Below are positions 55,107 to 64,000 of a stretch of DNA of 64,000 nucleotides, in pieces. Origin of the DNA: Paraphoma chrysanthemicola (Eukaryota > Ascomycota > Dothideomycetes > Pleosporales > Phaeosphaeriaceae); contig JAGMWG010000004.1 of the NCBI GenBank assembly GCA_020744225.1, positions 2,046,001 through 2,110,000 of the forward strand, given 5' to 3'. Below the pieces are notes generated by a model. That model was not told where the DNA came from, ran no database searches, and was given only the letters and a program-made list of their open reading frames with translations. Each line of letters starts with the position of its first letter. Positions within the stretch are counted from its first letter, which is position 1. A program made the position numbers and the translations under genes.

Positions 55107-55953
55107 GATGAAATTGCTTGGAAATTGAAGATTGGACAGCTCAGTGGGAAATAGCCTTGGATCTTGAGCGGCGTTTCTCCTCCAATATATATAGTTGCAA
55201 GTACGTGAGCTCACCTGAAAGTTAGAAGTCGTTACTAGCACAGATATGGTGCCAGGAGACGCCGGACTGTCGAATTGCATTTATTTTCGATATATCTGAA
55301 CCGAGTCTGGACCTTAATTCGACCTTCGCTTGCAAGTGAGGCTGTTCGGCATTTGCAGCTTGCGCTTCAGCTCGCACTTCAGCTCGCACTTCAGTTCGCA
55401 CTTCAGTTCGCACTTCAGTTCGCATCTCAGCTCGCGCTTCGGCTCGCTCCGGCCCTTACTTCAGCGTGCACGTTGGCCTACTTGGTAGGCCTTGGCAGCA
55501 TGTTATAGAGCCAATGCTCTTCAAGAACAAATCGTTTGCGATACTCATAATGTTTCGTAATGAAGTAATGTACGTCCTTGTTACAAGCTTTAAAGCGCAT
55601 TCAGTCAGACCTTAGACTCAGAAGCATCGCTTTGAATAGGTCATCAGCCGCAGGGCTGCGAATAATGATCAACCCCGACCGTATCGGTCCGACTGACCAA
55701 AGCCATCCGATCAAGGCCACTTGCGTATCGCTAATCCCTGCTGAAATTGACTCTATACATCCTTTGCACACGCTAACAACTACATGGTATCATAAATAGT
55801 CTATCGAACACCGGTCGTTGCCCGTGCCTATTGGATAGCATCGGTTTTACATAATCCATCTTAGGCTTTTATTGCCATATAGAGAGCTAGGGACTAGCTG
55901 CTCGCTAAGAACATCTCGTACGATTGTATCTCGGTGCTAAGTTAAGAGATACT
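55107..55953. other. Intergenic or 5' exon region with minisatellite
   Basis: Holds the 12-bp repeat listed next. A minus-strand ATG at 55425 opens a Glu-Val-Arg-Ala/Thr repeat frame that could be a 5' exon of the tail-anchored gene, but I could not find a convincing splice. Confidence 0.45.
55361..55444. repeat. Seven tandem 12-bp units
   Basis: Units of consensus CGCACTTCAGYT in perfect 12-bp register from 55361 to 55444. Three neighbouring units (55385-55420) are identical; the flanking ones differ by one to three bases. On the minus strand each unit encodes four residues (Glu-Val-Arg-Ala/Thr), a charged helix pattern. Confidence 0.85.
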
Positions 55954-56235
55954 ATGCAGTTCCTCGTGGTTGCATCGCTCGCCTACCAAGCCATGTTAAC
56001 TTGGTCGTCCGTCAAGTCAATATTGATTTCCCATAAGATCATTCAATCTGCACTTCCGAACATTTCCTTATTCATCTCCAAAATCGTCAAGAACACTCCT
56101 GATGAGAAAGTAACGCATACGTCCGCAAAGACGCTATTCGTTGACGGCGACTATAAACAGCTTGAACTGCTAGGTGGCAAATCTATAGAAGGAGAGCCAA
56201 CAGCACCAGCGCCATCGAAAGGTGCAGAAGATTAA
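55954..56235 (+). CDS. Small open reading frame, doubtful
   Basis: 93 residues from an ATG at 55954: MQFLVVASLAYQAMLTW is signal-peptide- or membrane-like, followed by a polar C-terminus ending APSKGAED. No homolog recognised, no intron, no supporting context. A hydrophobic frame on the opposite strand overlaps its end. May be chance. Confidence 0.22.
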   Translation: MQFLVVASLAYQAMLTWSSVKSILISHKIIQSALPNISLFISKIVKNTPDEKVTHTSAKTLFVDGDYKQLELLGGKSIEGEPTAPAPSKGAED

Positions 56236-56646
56236 TTCCTGCTTGTCCTACGAGAAGATGTGCTATTACAAAAGCAACAAGCCCAAATAGCTTAGGGCGT
56301 ATAGATCTACCCCTAAAATGAATGTTCCTTTTCTGCACGCCCAGAAAACCTACTAGCAGGCTCATTACAGATACAAGCGTTACTACAGCGGCCAGCGGCA
56401 TACAATAAGATGATGAGGCGGATGATAGCGCTTGAGCGTGCTCACTAGAATGCTACCAGCAAACCTACCACACAACTCGGGTTTCTAATTCCTCTGCAAA
56501 AGGGCCTATAATATAGGCAGCCTGAAGAAACGAACTAACAGTATCGAACGGGACAACTATGCGCTCGAGAGCGTCCAATTAATACACCTAGCACACAACT
56601 CTAACCCTGAACTCGTCCGCCACCACAACTCATCCAACGACAGCCA
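56236..56646. other. Intergenic; possible orphan exon
   Basis: At 56541 a good splice acceptor (AACTAACAG) opens a frame reading NYALESVQLIHLAHNSNPEL and ending in TGA at 56648, overlapping the ATG of the next model in another frame. Could be an upstream exon of that gene or a remnant. Confidence 0.35.
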
Positions 56647-57206
56647 ATGAGCCATGCGCATCCATTGCCCCAACATCAACAAATGCAGCATCCGCAAGCG
56701 CAAACCCCAGTACAACAGCTGAGTTCTTTGGCATATCCGAAGAACGCACCGGTCGCACAATGCACACTTCAAGTCAATCCGCCGCCGCAGCCACAGAATG
56801 AAGCCGAGATTGCTGCAATCAAGGCTTCAATCCTAGGTACGAGCTCACTCATAAGTCTCCAACCACCCCACCCTATCCGTTATCGCCAAAACTTCTTGAA
56901 ACCACACATAATCATCTCTTCCAACGCAAAACATCGCCACAGCTTTATTCACAAACACTTTCCGCACCTACCGCGCCCGCAAATCCCACATCGTGACTGC
57001 ATCGCGGCCCAGCTCCTTCTCCTCCACAAGCCGCAGAATGGATCGCCTCGCTGTTCGTTTTGGTTGAGCCAGATCGCAGCACGTGGGTCAGAGTTCTTAG
57101 CGGCGAGCGGTACTTTCGCTGCATGCAGGATGCGTTGGAGGTGTTGTTGGGTGTGTTAGAGAGGGTAATGGGTGGGCAATTGGCGGGATTAGTCAGGCGA
57201 AGTTGA
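56647..57206 (+). CDS. Unrecognised protein or gene remnant
   Basis: Two exons (56647-56836, 57013-57206; 176-bp intron) give 127 residues. Exon 1 is Gln/Pro/His-rich (PLPQHQQMQHPQAQTP) ending NEAEIAAIKASIL. Exon 2 is compact and looks coding: PPQAAEWIASLFVLVEPD, WVRVLSGERYFRCMQDALEV. The exon sum is in frame and the intron has a plausible branch site (GTGACT) before CGGCCCAG. It may be only the 3' part of a larger gene, given the orphan exon just upstream in a different frame. Family not recognised. Confidence 0.4.
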
Positions 57207-59275
57207 GCGGTGCTGCGGGAAGAGGTCAGACGAATATGGCAACGGTGAGAAGGGACACCGGTAGCGCATGATCAAACCGTATGTCGTACTCCAAATGTTA
57301 CTGCCCTTGTTCATCTGCTTCCAATAAGTCTACTATACCATCCTCTCGCCCAATTGTCCTTTTCATCACAATCTTACTTCGTGCCGTCCACTCTTCTCTA
57401 ACCCACGTCCTTCGCCGCCCCGCTGCCGCCGAACTGGTTCTAAGGCGTGCGCCGCTTTCGTATCGTTTGTAGACCGCATTGCGGAGTGGGAAGAAATATT
57501 GTCCTAGCCACCGTGTCGGACTGTGCGAGTAAGTCGTTCACCCGGTGCGTTTCGCACGCGACTAGTCAATCAAGATGTGACGCGCGCGACCGTGCTAGGA
57601 TGATAGCAAAGCCGCTGAGTTGAAGATGGAAATGGAGTAAGACTAATGGACCAGCGCGAGGTGAGGCGGGCTTTTGTACACAGTGCACGTTATGTGCATG
57701 TGAGTGCGCTTGATGCCGCTTTGCGATGTCTTGAACACGGAATGTTGTTCTGGATTGGTAATTTCCAGTAGCTTGCATTATTACTGGCTTTTGGTTTTCC
57801 GTACTTTGAGTTTTTTTTTCCAAAGCCTATGCGAATTCCCATGACCTCTTTCCCTTGGGCAGGGCGGTAAACTTGTTTCCTGGTTGCGCGCTCTGTGCTT
57901 GGCTGCGTATCTATGGGCGTGGCGCGGTGGTTGTAGTCAAGGTAGTGCATTTTTGGAGACGAATTTGTCATATATGAGAGGTCCTAACGGTGACGGAACA
58001 TGCTATACAACTGGCGTTGCGACATGTTTCTGTTCACATGAGAGTGTGCTGCGGATTTGGTCGCGGCGGATCTAGGTACATAGCCAGCGAGCTCCGGGTC
58101 GCAATGAGCTACTGAACAAACAATATCGGCTGTGCTGACGCGGTCTGGGTAAGGCGACATGTTGCAGAAATTGCTAAAAGCGTGGGAGTTGCTCGGTGTG
58201 GCGGGAACTGTCCTGGGTGGTAGTGACACCTATTGAGCACATGGTCAGAAGGACTCGTGCCTGAGCTGCCGCCATGATCTACGTTAGATTTGGCGGTATA
58301 TGGCACATCGCACAATCAAGGATCTTAGTGGTGCCTGAGCTGCCGACGTATGCATAACTCTGCCTCACAGGTAAGCTTACGGCGTGCACTTGGTTGAGCT
58401 TTCGAGTCGGATGAGCAATGCATTTGTGTTGTCGGAAAACACGCATCCCTTTCTTGAATACATTGACGTTGCGATCAATACTGCGGCTGAACGAGCATCA
58501 TTTGCGATGTTGCTGCTTGCGTGCCTGCAATACAGGTGGATGAGTCGTTGGAAGAGTGCGATCGATGTCCAGCCCGCCTCGAAAAATCTGGGGCCCCAGA
58601 CCACCTACAACATTTCAGGTCGTCCCCAGGTTCAGGTAGCGAGTATGAATGCGGTAAAGCGCATGTAACCATCATGAGTATCTAAAAGTGGGCCCGGTTT
58701 ACATCCGACTCGAACGGGTTACCGAGGCCAAGTGATGCGAGTCGTTGATTGGACTGAAGCACATACTTTACACTTTTTAAACTCGGCGTTGAGAGCATCG
58801 GCGGCCGCGGTGACCGACCTAGACCGTGGATCCGGTGCCACAGACCTGGGTATACAACAAGCTGAAGCCCATTTCGATGGTGACATGGAGCCGCTCTTTC
58901 CGAGCTTACTCGAAGTGGTAATGTGCGGGGCCCCATCTCATATGCTAACACTGCTCACATGGGGGTGGGTTCCCGGGACTATGAAACTTGGGTGTGGTAT
59001 TTGTCCCCTACTGTACGGGTCGTTCTCAGCTCACAGTTTTAAGGGCGCCCCGCCTACGCACGCAAGTCCGAGTTCCGGGGCGGCGTGTGGTCGCTTCACT
59101 TCCGCTCCCCGCCCGGCTCGTGCCTTCAACTTGAACGTTGCGGGGTACATTAACGACCATGCGCAAGTTATTAATGTTCCATCTTTCAATTGATACTATT
59201 CTTTTCACTTGACCGTTCTCTCTTCGACTATCCCTAAGCTACTTTCCCTTGCCGCAGTTTTTGCCGCGCGCAACC
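57207..59275. other. Intergenic, no gene seen
   Basis: About 2 kb. Many short frames, none with domains or splice continuity. A 15-bp direct repeat (GTGCCTGAGCTGCCG) occurs at 58257 and 58331. Confidence 0.55.
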
Positions 59276-61555
59276 ATGTCAACCTGTAGGTCTTTCTTTC
59301 TACATCACTCGCAAATCGCCCAAGACTAACAAAGCAGCTATCGCCGCTGAGTTTCCGCCCAAAGCCGACCTTGTCAGAGAGGTATCCAAACCACTGCCAA
59401 AGATCGCGCCAGGGATCATCGATCCTGCGTCGCTGACAGGAGATGCACCTCTCATCCAAGCAAAAGCCGCATTGGAGTCTTTCAACGCAGCTCTAGCGAC
59501 CAAGAATATAGCCGAGCTAGCTTCCTGCTTTTACGCGGGGCAAGCGTACTGGCGCGACCAAGTTGCTTTAACGACTCATGCTCGCACGTTTGCACAGCCG
59601 CGTGTTATAGCTACAGCTTTGCTAGAATTGACGGGTCTCCGGGGTTTAGAAGATGGCATTAAGACTGGCGGAGCTGCAAATTTAGCCGTGATAAGTCCAG
59701 ACCTGGTGAGTCGAATTGACACATTCGGCGAAACGGTGTGCTAATGAGGATGCGAAGATGTATATCGACTGCCCTATATCCTTTCGCTCAATTTCCCCCG
59801 CACTAGAATGTGGGGGTAAAGTGCTGCTCCTGCCGATCAAGACTGACGCTGTTGTGAGCTGGAAGATCTGGTCCTTGTCGACTTGGGTCGAACAATTGGT
59901 TCACCATCCAGAAAATGAAAAGCTGCTTAGTGCTCCAGCAAGGGAGCTAGACGGACTTGAGAGAATTGAGACCGATGTCGTTATCGTCGGCGGCGGAAGC
60001 TCGTAAGTACTACTTTGAACACGAATTTGTTTGCTCCAGCAGGTCAACTTACGTCCTCTACAGTGGTATCATCTCCGCCGCTCGTCTGAAGGCTGTCGGA
60101 GTCGAGAGTGTAATCCTAGACCGATTTCCACGCATCGGAGATAGCTGGGGTCATCGCTATGAATGTCTGAGTCTACACTTGCCGACCGCCAATTGCGAGT
60201 TGCCATACATGAGTGAGGCGACTCCATACTGCACTCCTATGCCATTTTCTAATGTCGTCATTCATTAGATTTCCCGAAGGAACAACAATTTCCCCATCAC
60301 GTCACGAAGGACGAACTGGCGGATCATCTGCGAAACTATGTCGCCAAGATTCCACTTAACTTCATCACAAATGCGCGTGTCCAATCGAGTGTCTTCAATA
60401 CAAAAGAGAAGAAATGGACAGTCAAATTCACAACCACGGATGGCAGCGGGACTAAGACCATCGTGAGCAAGCACTTTATTCAAGCCATAGGGCTCAGCGG
60501 TGGCAAACCTTTCATTCCACCAATGACAAATGAGGCACAATTCAGAGGCGTCAGCATTCATTCCACTCGATTTCGGGCCGCAGAGGACTTGGTTAAGCGA
60601 GGAGCGAAGGTGCGTCCTCCCTGAAATCTCCTACCCCCCTTTAGATCAATAACTAACTTCATGTCTCCAGTCCGCCGTTGTCATTGGCTCTGCCAATAGT
60701 GCCTTCGATATAGCAGAAGACTGCTACAAAGCAAACCTGAGGACGGCCATGGTCGCCCGCTCACCGACATTTGTTGTTCCGCACGACTACGTCTGCCACC
60801 CAAACAGTATCGGCCTGTACAATGTCCTGTCAGTCGAAGCAGCAGACCGATTTGTCAATGTCAATCCGGTCGGTATCGACACTCAATTCATTCACGGTCT
60901 ATTCTCTCATCTAAGTAGTCAGCAGCCGTAAGTTTATGAACCTCCCCAGCCAAAAATTGGGGACGCAAGCAATGAGCGACTGGTTAACGGATATAGTGAT
61001 CGCTACGCTGCCCTTGAAAAGGCAGGATTCCCTCGCATAGACAACCGAGATCCGGATGCTAATCTCGCGATCAATCTCTTCGAGCGTGCAGGAGGGCACT
61101 ATCTCGACGTTGGAACCACGGAACTCCTTGCCTCCGGTAAAGTTGCCGTACATGGACGCGTCGAGCCAGTAGGATACACCGAGACCGGGCTGATACTATC
61201 CAATGGCACAACCATCGAGACTGACGCGGTAATCTGGGCGACTGGATTCCACGACCAAGCCGTCCGCACAACCGTGCATGAAATGCTGGGTACAGAGAAG
61301 GTTGACCTGCAAGACGGAGAAATAGGTGCTGCAGACATCGCGTCGAGAATCGATGGGATATGGGGTGTTGATGCTGAGGGTGAATTGCGGGGTGTGTTCA
61401 AGAGACAGTCGAGAATGGAGAATTATTGGATCATGAATGGCGCGCTGCAGCATCAGAGATGGGGCTCGAGGGCCATCGTCCAGCAGATTAGACTTGATCT
61501 GGATGGGGAGTTGCCGCCTGCATACCTGGATACGCCGGGATCAGCAGCGCCTTAA
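59276..61555 (+). CDS. Flavin-containing monooxygenase with NTF2-like N-terminus
   Basis: Seven exons: 59276-59285, 59338-59705, 59749-60002, 60064-60212, 60269-60609, 60671-60927, 60997-61555; 645 residues. The first exon holds only three codons and one base. Residues about 50-170 look NTF2/SnoaL-like (ALESFNAALATKNIAELASCF, YWRDQVALT, ISFRSISPA). Then the FAD Rossmann motif VVIVGGGSSGIISAARLKA, DSWGHRYECLSLHLPT, the NAD(P)H-binding VVIGSANSAFDIA and IWATGF. Class B flavin monooxygenases of this kind oxygenate soft nucleophiles or ketones; the substrate is unknown. The first intron ends AAGCAG, so acceptor choice adds or removes one Ala. No signal peptide. Confidence 0.92.
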
Positions 61556-61865
61556 AACATGAGGGTGAGGATTAGAGATGTCAGGAGTAAGGCACTTGAA
61601 TTAAGACTTCGGCATTGAAGTATAGTAGAATCATTTGAGAAATTGCCTTGAGTTTGAAGTTTCCTGCTATGCTGGTGTCACTGGATAGTCTTGACATTGT
61701 GACGGAACTGACGCGATTTCATTGGACGTATCACCATGGGCTTGTCCAATCAACTGGGAGGATCATGCTATGAAGGTCTGATCCAGATGGAGGGAAGTCC
61801 GTGCTTGGGTTTCTTTGGCCCGAGGCAGTAGTTTCAAGATCTAGGGCGTATCAACTGGTACGTCA
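61556..61865. other. Convergent intergenic region
   Basis: 310 bp between the FMO stop (+) and the stop of the long intronless frame (-). Nothing recognised. Confidence 0.6.
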
Positions 61866-64000
61866 TCATTCACCATCTCCATCTTCATCGTCATCGTCAT
61901 CATCACCATCCTCTTCTTCCTCTTCCTCCTCGCTCGATCCGTCTTCTTCCGCCTTGATCTCAGCGTTCGTCTTCTCCACCCAGACCCCATTCTTATCCGG
62001 TCGAAAATTAGGCAACTCATCATCCTTCCTGAGTCTCACCAGATCCGTGGGAATAACCGTATACCACGGCTCACTGACTTTAATCTCACTTGGATTCTGC
62101 TCTGCATCCAGTACTTCCTGCCCTATGCTGTAATAGTCCTCGGTCATGAGGGTCGAGATTGGACCGTCCTGCCATAACCTTCCAGAGTCGAGGAGATGTA
62201 GAACTTCGAGCCCAAAACCGAGGCGAGCGGGGACAGTGACTTTGGCCATGCCAGCCTTGACGAAGGCGGAGAAAGCAGGATCTGGGGACTGGAAGCCAAT
62301 ACGCTGATGCCATGTATCGCGGTGGGCCCAGAAATACGGATACAGCGCGTATGTGATGTTCTCCCACTCAAAAGCCTTCTCGAAGAAATCAGCATAACGC
62401 GCTTGTCTGAGCGCCTTATCAAAGTCTTCGACATCGGGAATACCGTCACTACCCTGTATTACGCTACCGAAGAGCTCGAAGTTCTGTTGTGTCAGGAAAG
62501 CAATAGCCGCCCTCTTCATCTCGGTACTGATGATGGAGGTGTTCTCAAGGGGATTATTGCCAGTCGTTACGCTCATGGTTGAAATGGCTGTTTCGGAGCG
62601 GAGGCGGTCATATTCCATTTTCTTGGAATTGTAGGCTGTGAGTATGGCGTCATAAACGGATTGCTGCCACTGTGCGTAGGCATTAGGCGCACGGATGCAG
62701 TATAGTTGTATAGTGCCCGAGCATGCGAGACAAAACTCTTGCGCGACCGCGACCGCAATCTTCTCACCGAGCATGACATCGGTGAAGAAGACCGTGACCA
62801 CGGAGTCTTGGAATAACAACTTCTCCGCGTCAGTCGCGGCTGTACCTTCGAGCTTTGTCCCAATCTGGGGTTGAATTTCTTCTACTGTTGCGGAGTCTGG
62901 CCTGATGAGCCGGCCGGCAACCGAGATGTGCGGATTGGGCTTCCGAGTTTGCTGCGGGGACGGGATCCAGGCCGTTTGCCCTCTATTCTCGACCACCTCC
63001 CAATTCAGCCATTGCCCCGTCCGAACACCAAGCTGAATCTTCGCGGCATACACTAAATAGCCTACTGGAACTTCGAGATCGAAGTTCGCGTTTGCTTGTC
63101 CGCCGAGGAATCTTGCATGTCCCATTCCGGGCTTCGGGACTTCGCCGGGAGCAATCTCCGCCTTGAATGATCTTGATACACTTATGAGTATGTCTCCTGG
63201 AGGTTTGATGCCTGTAGCCTGATATCGTGCTGCGATGGCCGAAAAGTTGCCTTCGTGCAAGTCGGAAGCGGACTCTGTGAAAGGCTGCGGCTCTTTCAGA
63301 GTCGGGTCTCCTCCTATACTTTGTGTGAGCAGCAAGGCTGCTGGCTCTGGAATCGTGATATCGATGAGGAGCCTTCGACCATAGTTGTACATCTGGCACT
63401 GCGAGACTTTGTTCACCCACTGATAAACGCCAGAGATATTCGTGGCACCGGCACCATTATTCCTGAACTCATGCTTGTTTCGCTCCGTGAATTCGGAGAT
63501 TGTGGTCCGACTCGTAGAGCTGAAGGTCTTCTCGATAATCTTAGACGCTGCTCTAGACGTCACATCCTGCGAGAATTGCGACGCAATCTTATTTGAGGAC
63601 TCGGTGCTGCTACTTTGTGCAACGGAGAGGTCGCCCTTGACCGTCACGTACGGACCATACACTGTCGTAGAGACACCCGCTTTCAGCGAAGAGTCCTGCT
63701 TGATAACGTCATTTGCTTCCTTTGCGAGCGCAAACCTCTTCGTGGTGATATCTTCCTTCTCCTCCTCTGTGGTCAACTCACTAGATGTGAACTCGACCAG
63801 CTCGGTCCGGTCTAGACGTTTGGTTTCTCGAAGCAGGATTTCGGATTTGAGGACGTTCTGTATCGCTCCAATATCACCGCCGATGTAACTCCAAACATGA
63901 TCGCGAACCACGAGCAGATCCCCAACACCAGTCGGCCTGATGTTGGATTTTTTCTCTACCGGAGTCACGCGACGCGGACTTCCACGACTTGTCAGTGCTC
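61866..64000 (-). CDS. Long intronless reading frame, possible bacterial-type protein (partial)
   Basis: Stop at 61866-61868; the frame is open to the window edge, so at least 710 residues with the N-terminus missing. No intron is needed. Early part: GVGDLLVVRDHVWSYIGGDI, AIQNVLKSEILLRET, then a long Ser/Thr/Glu-rich helical stretch (TTEEEKEDITTKRFALAKEA, SKIIEKTFSSTSRTTISEF), GVYQWVNKVSQCQMYNYGRR and a soluble central region. Late part: ADFFEKAFEWENITYALYPY with FWAHRDTW. The end is an acidic tail of Glu then Asp/Gly (about 30 residues from 61869). No signal peptide can be judged. The opening stretch and the GVYQWV segment resemble, in my memory, uncharacterised bacterial proteins rather than fungal ones; I cannot verify this. 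Function unknown. Confidence 0.8.
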   Translation of the reverse strand, partial: ALTSRGSPRRVTPVEKKSNIRPTGVGDLLVVRDHVWSYIGGDIGAIQNVLKSEILLRETKRLDRTELVEFTSSELTTEEEKEDITTKRFALAKEANDVIKQDSSLKAGVSTTVYGPYVTVKGDLSVAQSSSTESSNKIASQFSQDVTSRAASKIIEKTFSSTSRTTISEFTERNKHEFRNNGAGATNISGVYQWVNKVSQCQMYNYGRRLLIDITIPEPAALLLTQSIGGDPTLKEPQPFTESASDLHEGNFSAIAARYQATGIKPPGDILISVSRSFKAEIAPGEVPKPGMGHARFLGGQANANFDLEVPVGYLVYAAKIQLGVRTGQWLNWEVVENRGQTAWIPSPQQTRKPNPHISVAGRLIRPDSATVEEIQPQIGTKLEGTAATDAEKLLFQDSVVTVFFTDVMLGEKIAVAVAQEFCLACSGTIQLYCIRAPNAYAQWQQSVYDAILTAYNSKKMEYDRLRSETAISTMSVTTGNNPLENTSIISTEMKRAAIAFLTQQNFELFGSVIQGSDGIPDVEDFDKALRQARYADFFEKAFEWENITYALYPYFWAHRDTWHQRIGFQSPDPAFSAFVKAGMAKVTVPARLGFGLEVLHLLDSGRLWQDGPISTLMTEDYYSIGQEVLDAEQNPSEIKVSEPWYTVIPTDLVRLRKDDELPNFRPDKNGVWVEKTNAEIKAEEDGSSEEEEEEEDGDDDDDDEDGDGE

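Noticed and set aside
56183..56401. Hydrophobic 72-codon minus-strand frame with two membrane-like segments
   Set aside because: Overlaps another doubtful frame, no homolog known to me, and no promoter or splice support.
58257..58345. 15-bp direct repeat pair as a mobile-element footprint
   Set aside because: No terminal inverted repeats, transposase sequence or target duplication around it.
61841..62023. Arg/Met-rich frame at the end of the window
   Set aside because: Alternative frame of the acidic low-complexity tail of the long intronless gene.

Overview
The window is a 64 kb piece of a filamentous ascomycete genome (Pezizomycotina; a Dothideomycete is the best guess from gene style alone). 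The evidence is short GT-AG introns of about 40-105 bp with CTRAY-type branch points, Zn2Cys6 and HET-domain genes, LysM effectors, a PDR-type ABC transporter, a subgroup-C-like GH18 chitinase, and an intron-bearing nuclear tRNA-Ser(GCU). Gene models were spliced by hand. Exon lengths sum to whole codons in each complete intron-containing model that I call intact, which supports the joins.

Layout. 0-6 kb: the 3' end of a verprolin/WIP-like gene, a HET-NB-ARC-TPR NLR-like receptor with near-perfect 126-bp TPR repeats, and tRNA-Ser(GCU). 6.5-16 kb: a small conserved coiled-coil protein, then a 12-exon PDR-type ABC transporter divergent from a Zn2Cys6 regulator; their shared promoter carries CCG/CGG motifs. 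17-24 kb: a three-LysM secreted effector, an MFS permease divergent from a 2-oxoglutarate/Fe(II) dioxygenase, and an F-box protein. 24.8-33.4 kb: a chitin-focused island with a four-LysM secreted protein, an unrecognised secreted protein and a large LysM-CBM18-GH18 chitinase with a long hydrophobic C-terminal extension. 34.5-40 kb: a DUF2235 hydrolase next to a decayed NACHT-type NLR that has a 4-bp tandem duplication and an in-frame stop. 40-53.7 kb: a SET-domain protein, KRR1, an SDR, a second HET gene, a wax-synthase-like membrane acyltransferase, V-ATPase subunit C (VMA5) and glycine cleavage T protein. 53.7-57.2 kb: small, poorly conserved genes and fragments with a 12-bp minisatellite. 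59-64 kb: a flavin monooxygenase with an N-terminal NTF2-like part, and a long intronless reading frame running off the window end that looks unlike its neighbours and may be of bacterial origin.

How the genes fit together. Housekeeping genes (KRR1, VMA5, GCVT, tRNA) are interleaved with accessory genes for non-self recognition (two HET proteins, two NLRs, DUF2235), chitin binding and degradation (three LysM-bearing genes) and small-molecule handling (ABC, MFS, dioxygenase, FMO, SDR, acyltransferase). The most promising candidates for undescribed biology are the 24.8-33.4 kb chitinase/LysM/unknown-secreted-protein island and the intronless reading frame at 61.9-64 kb.
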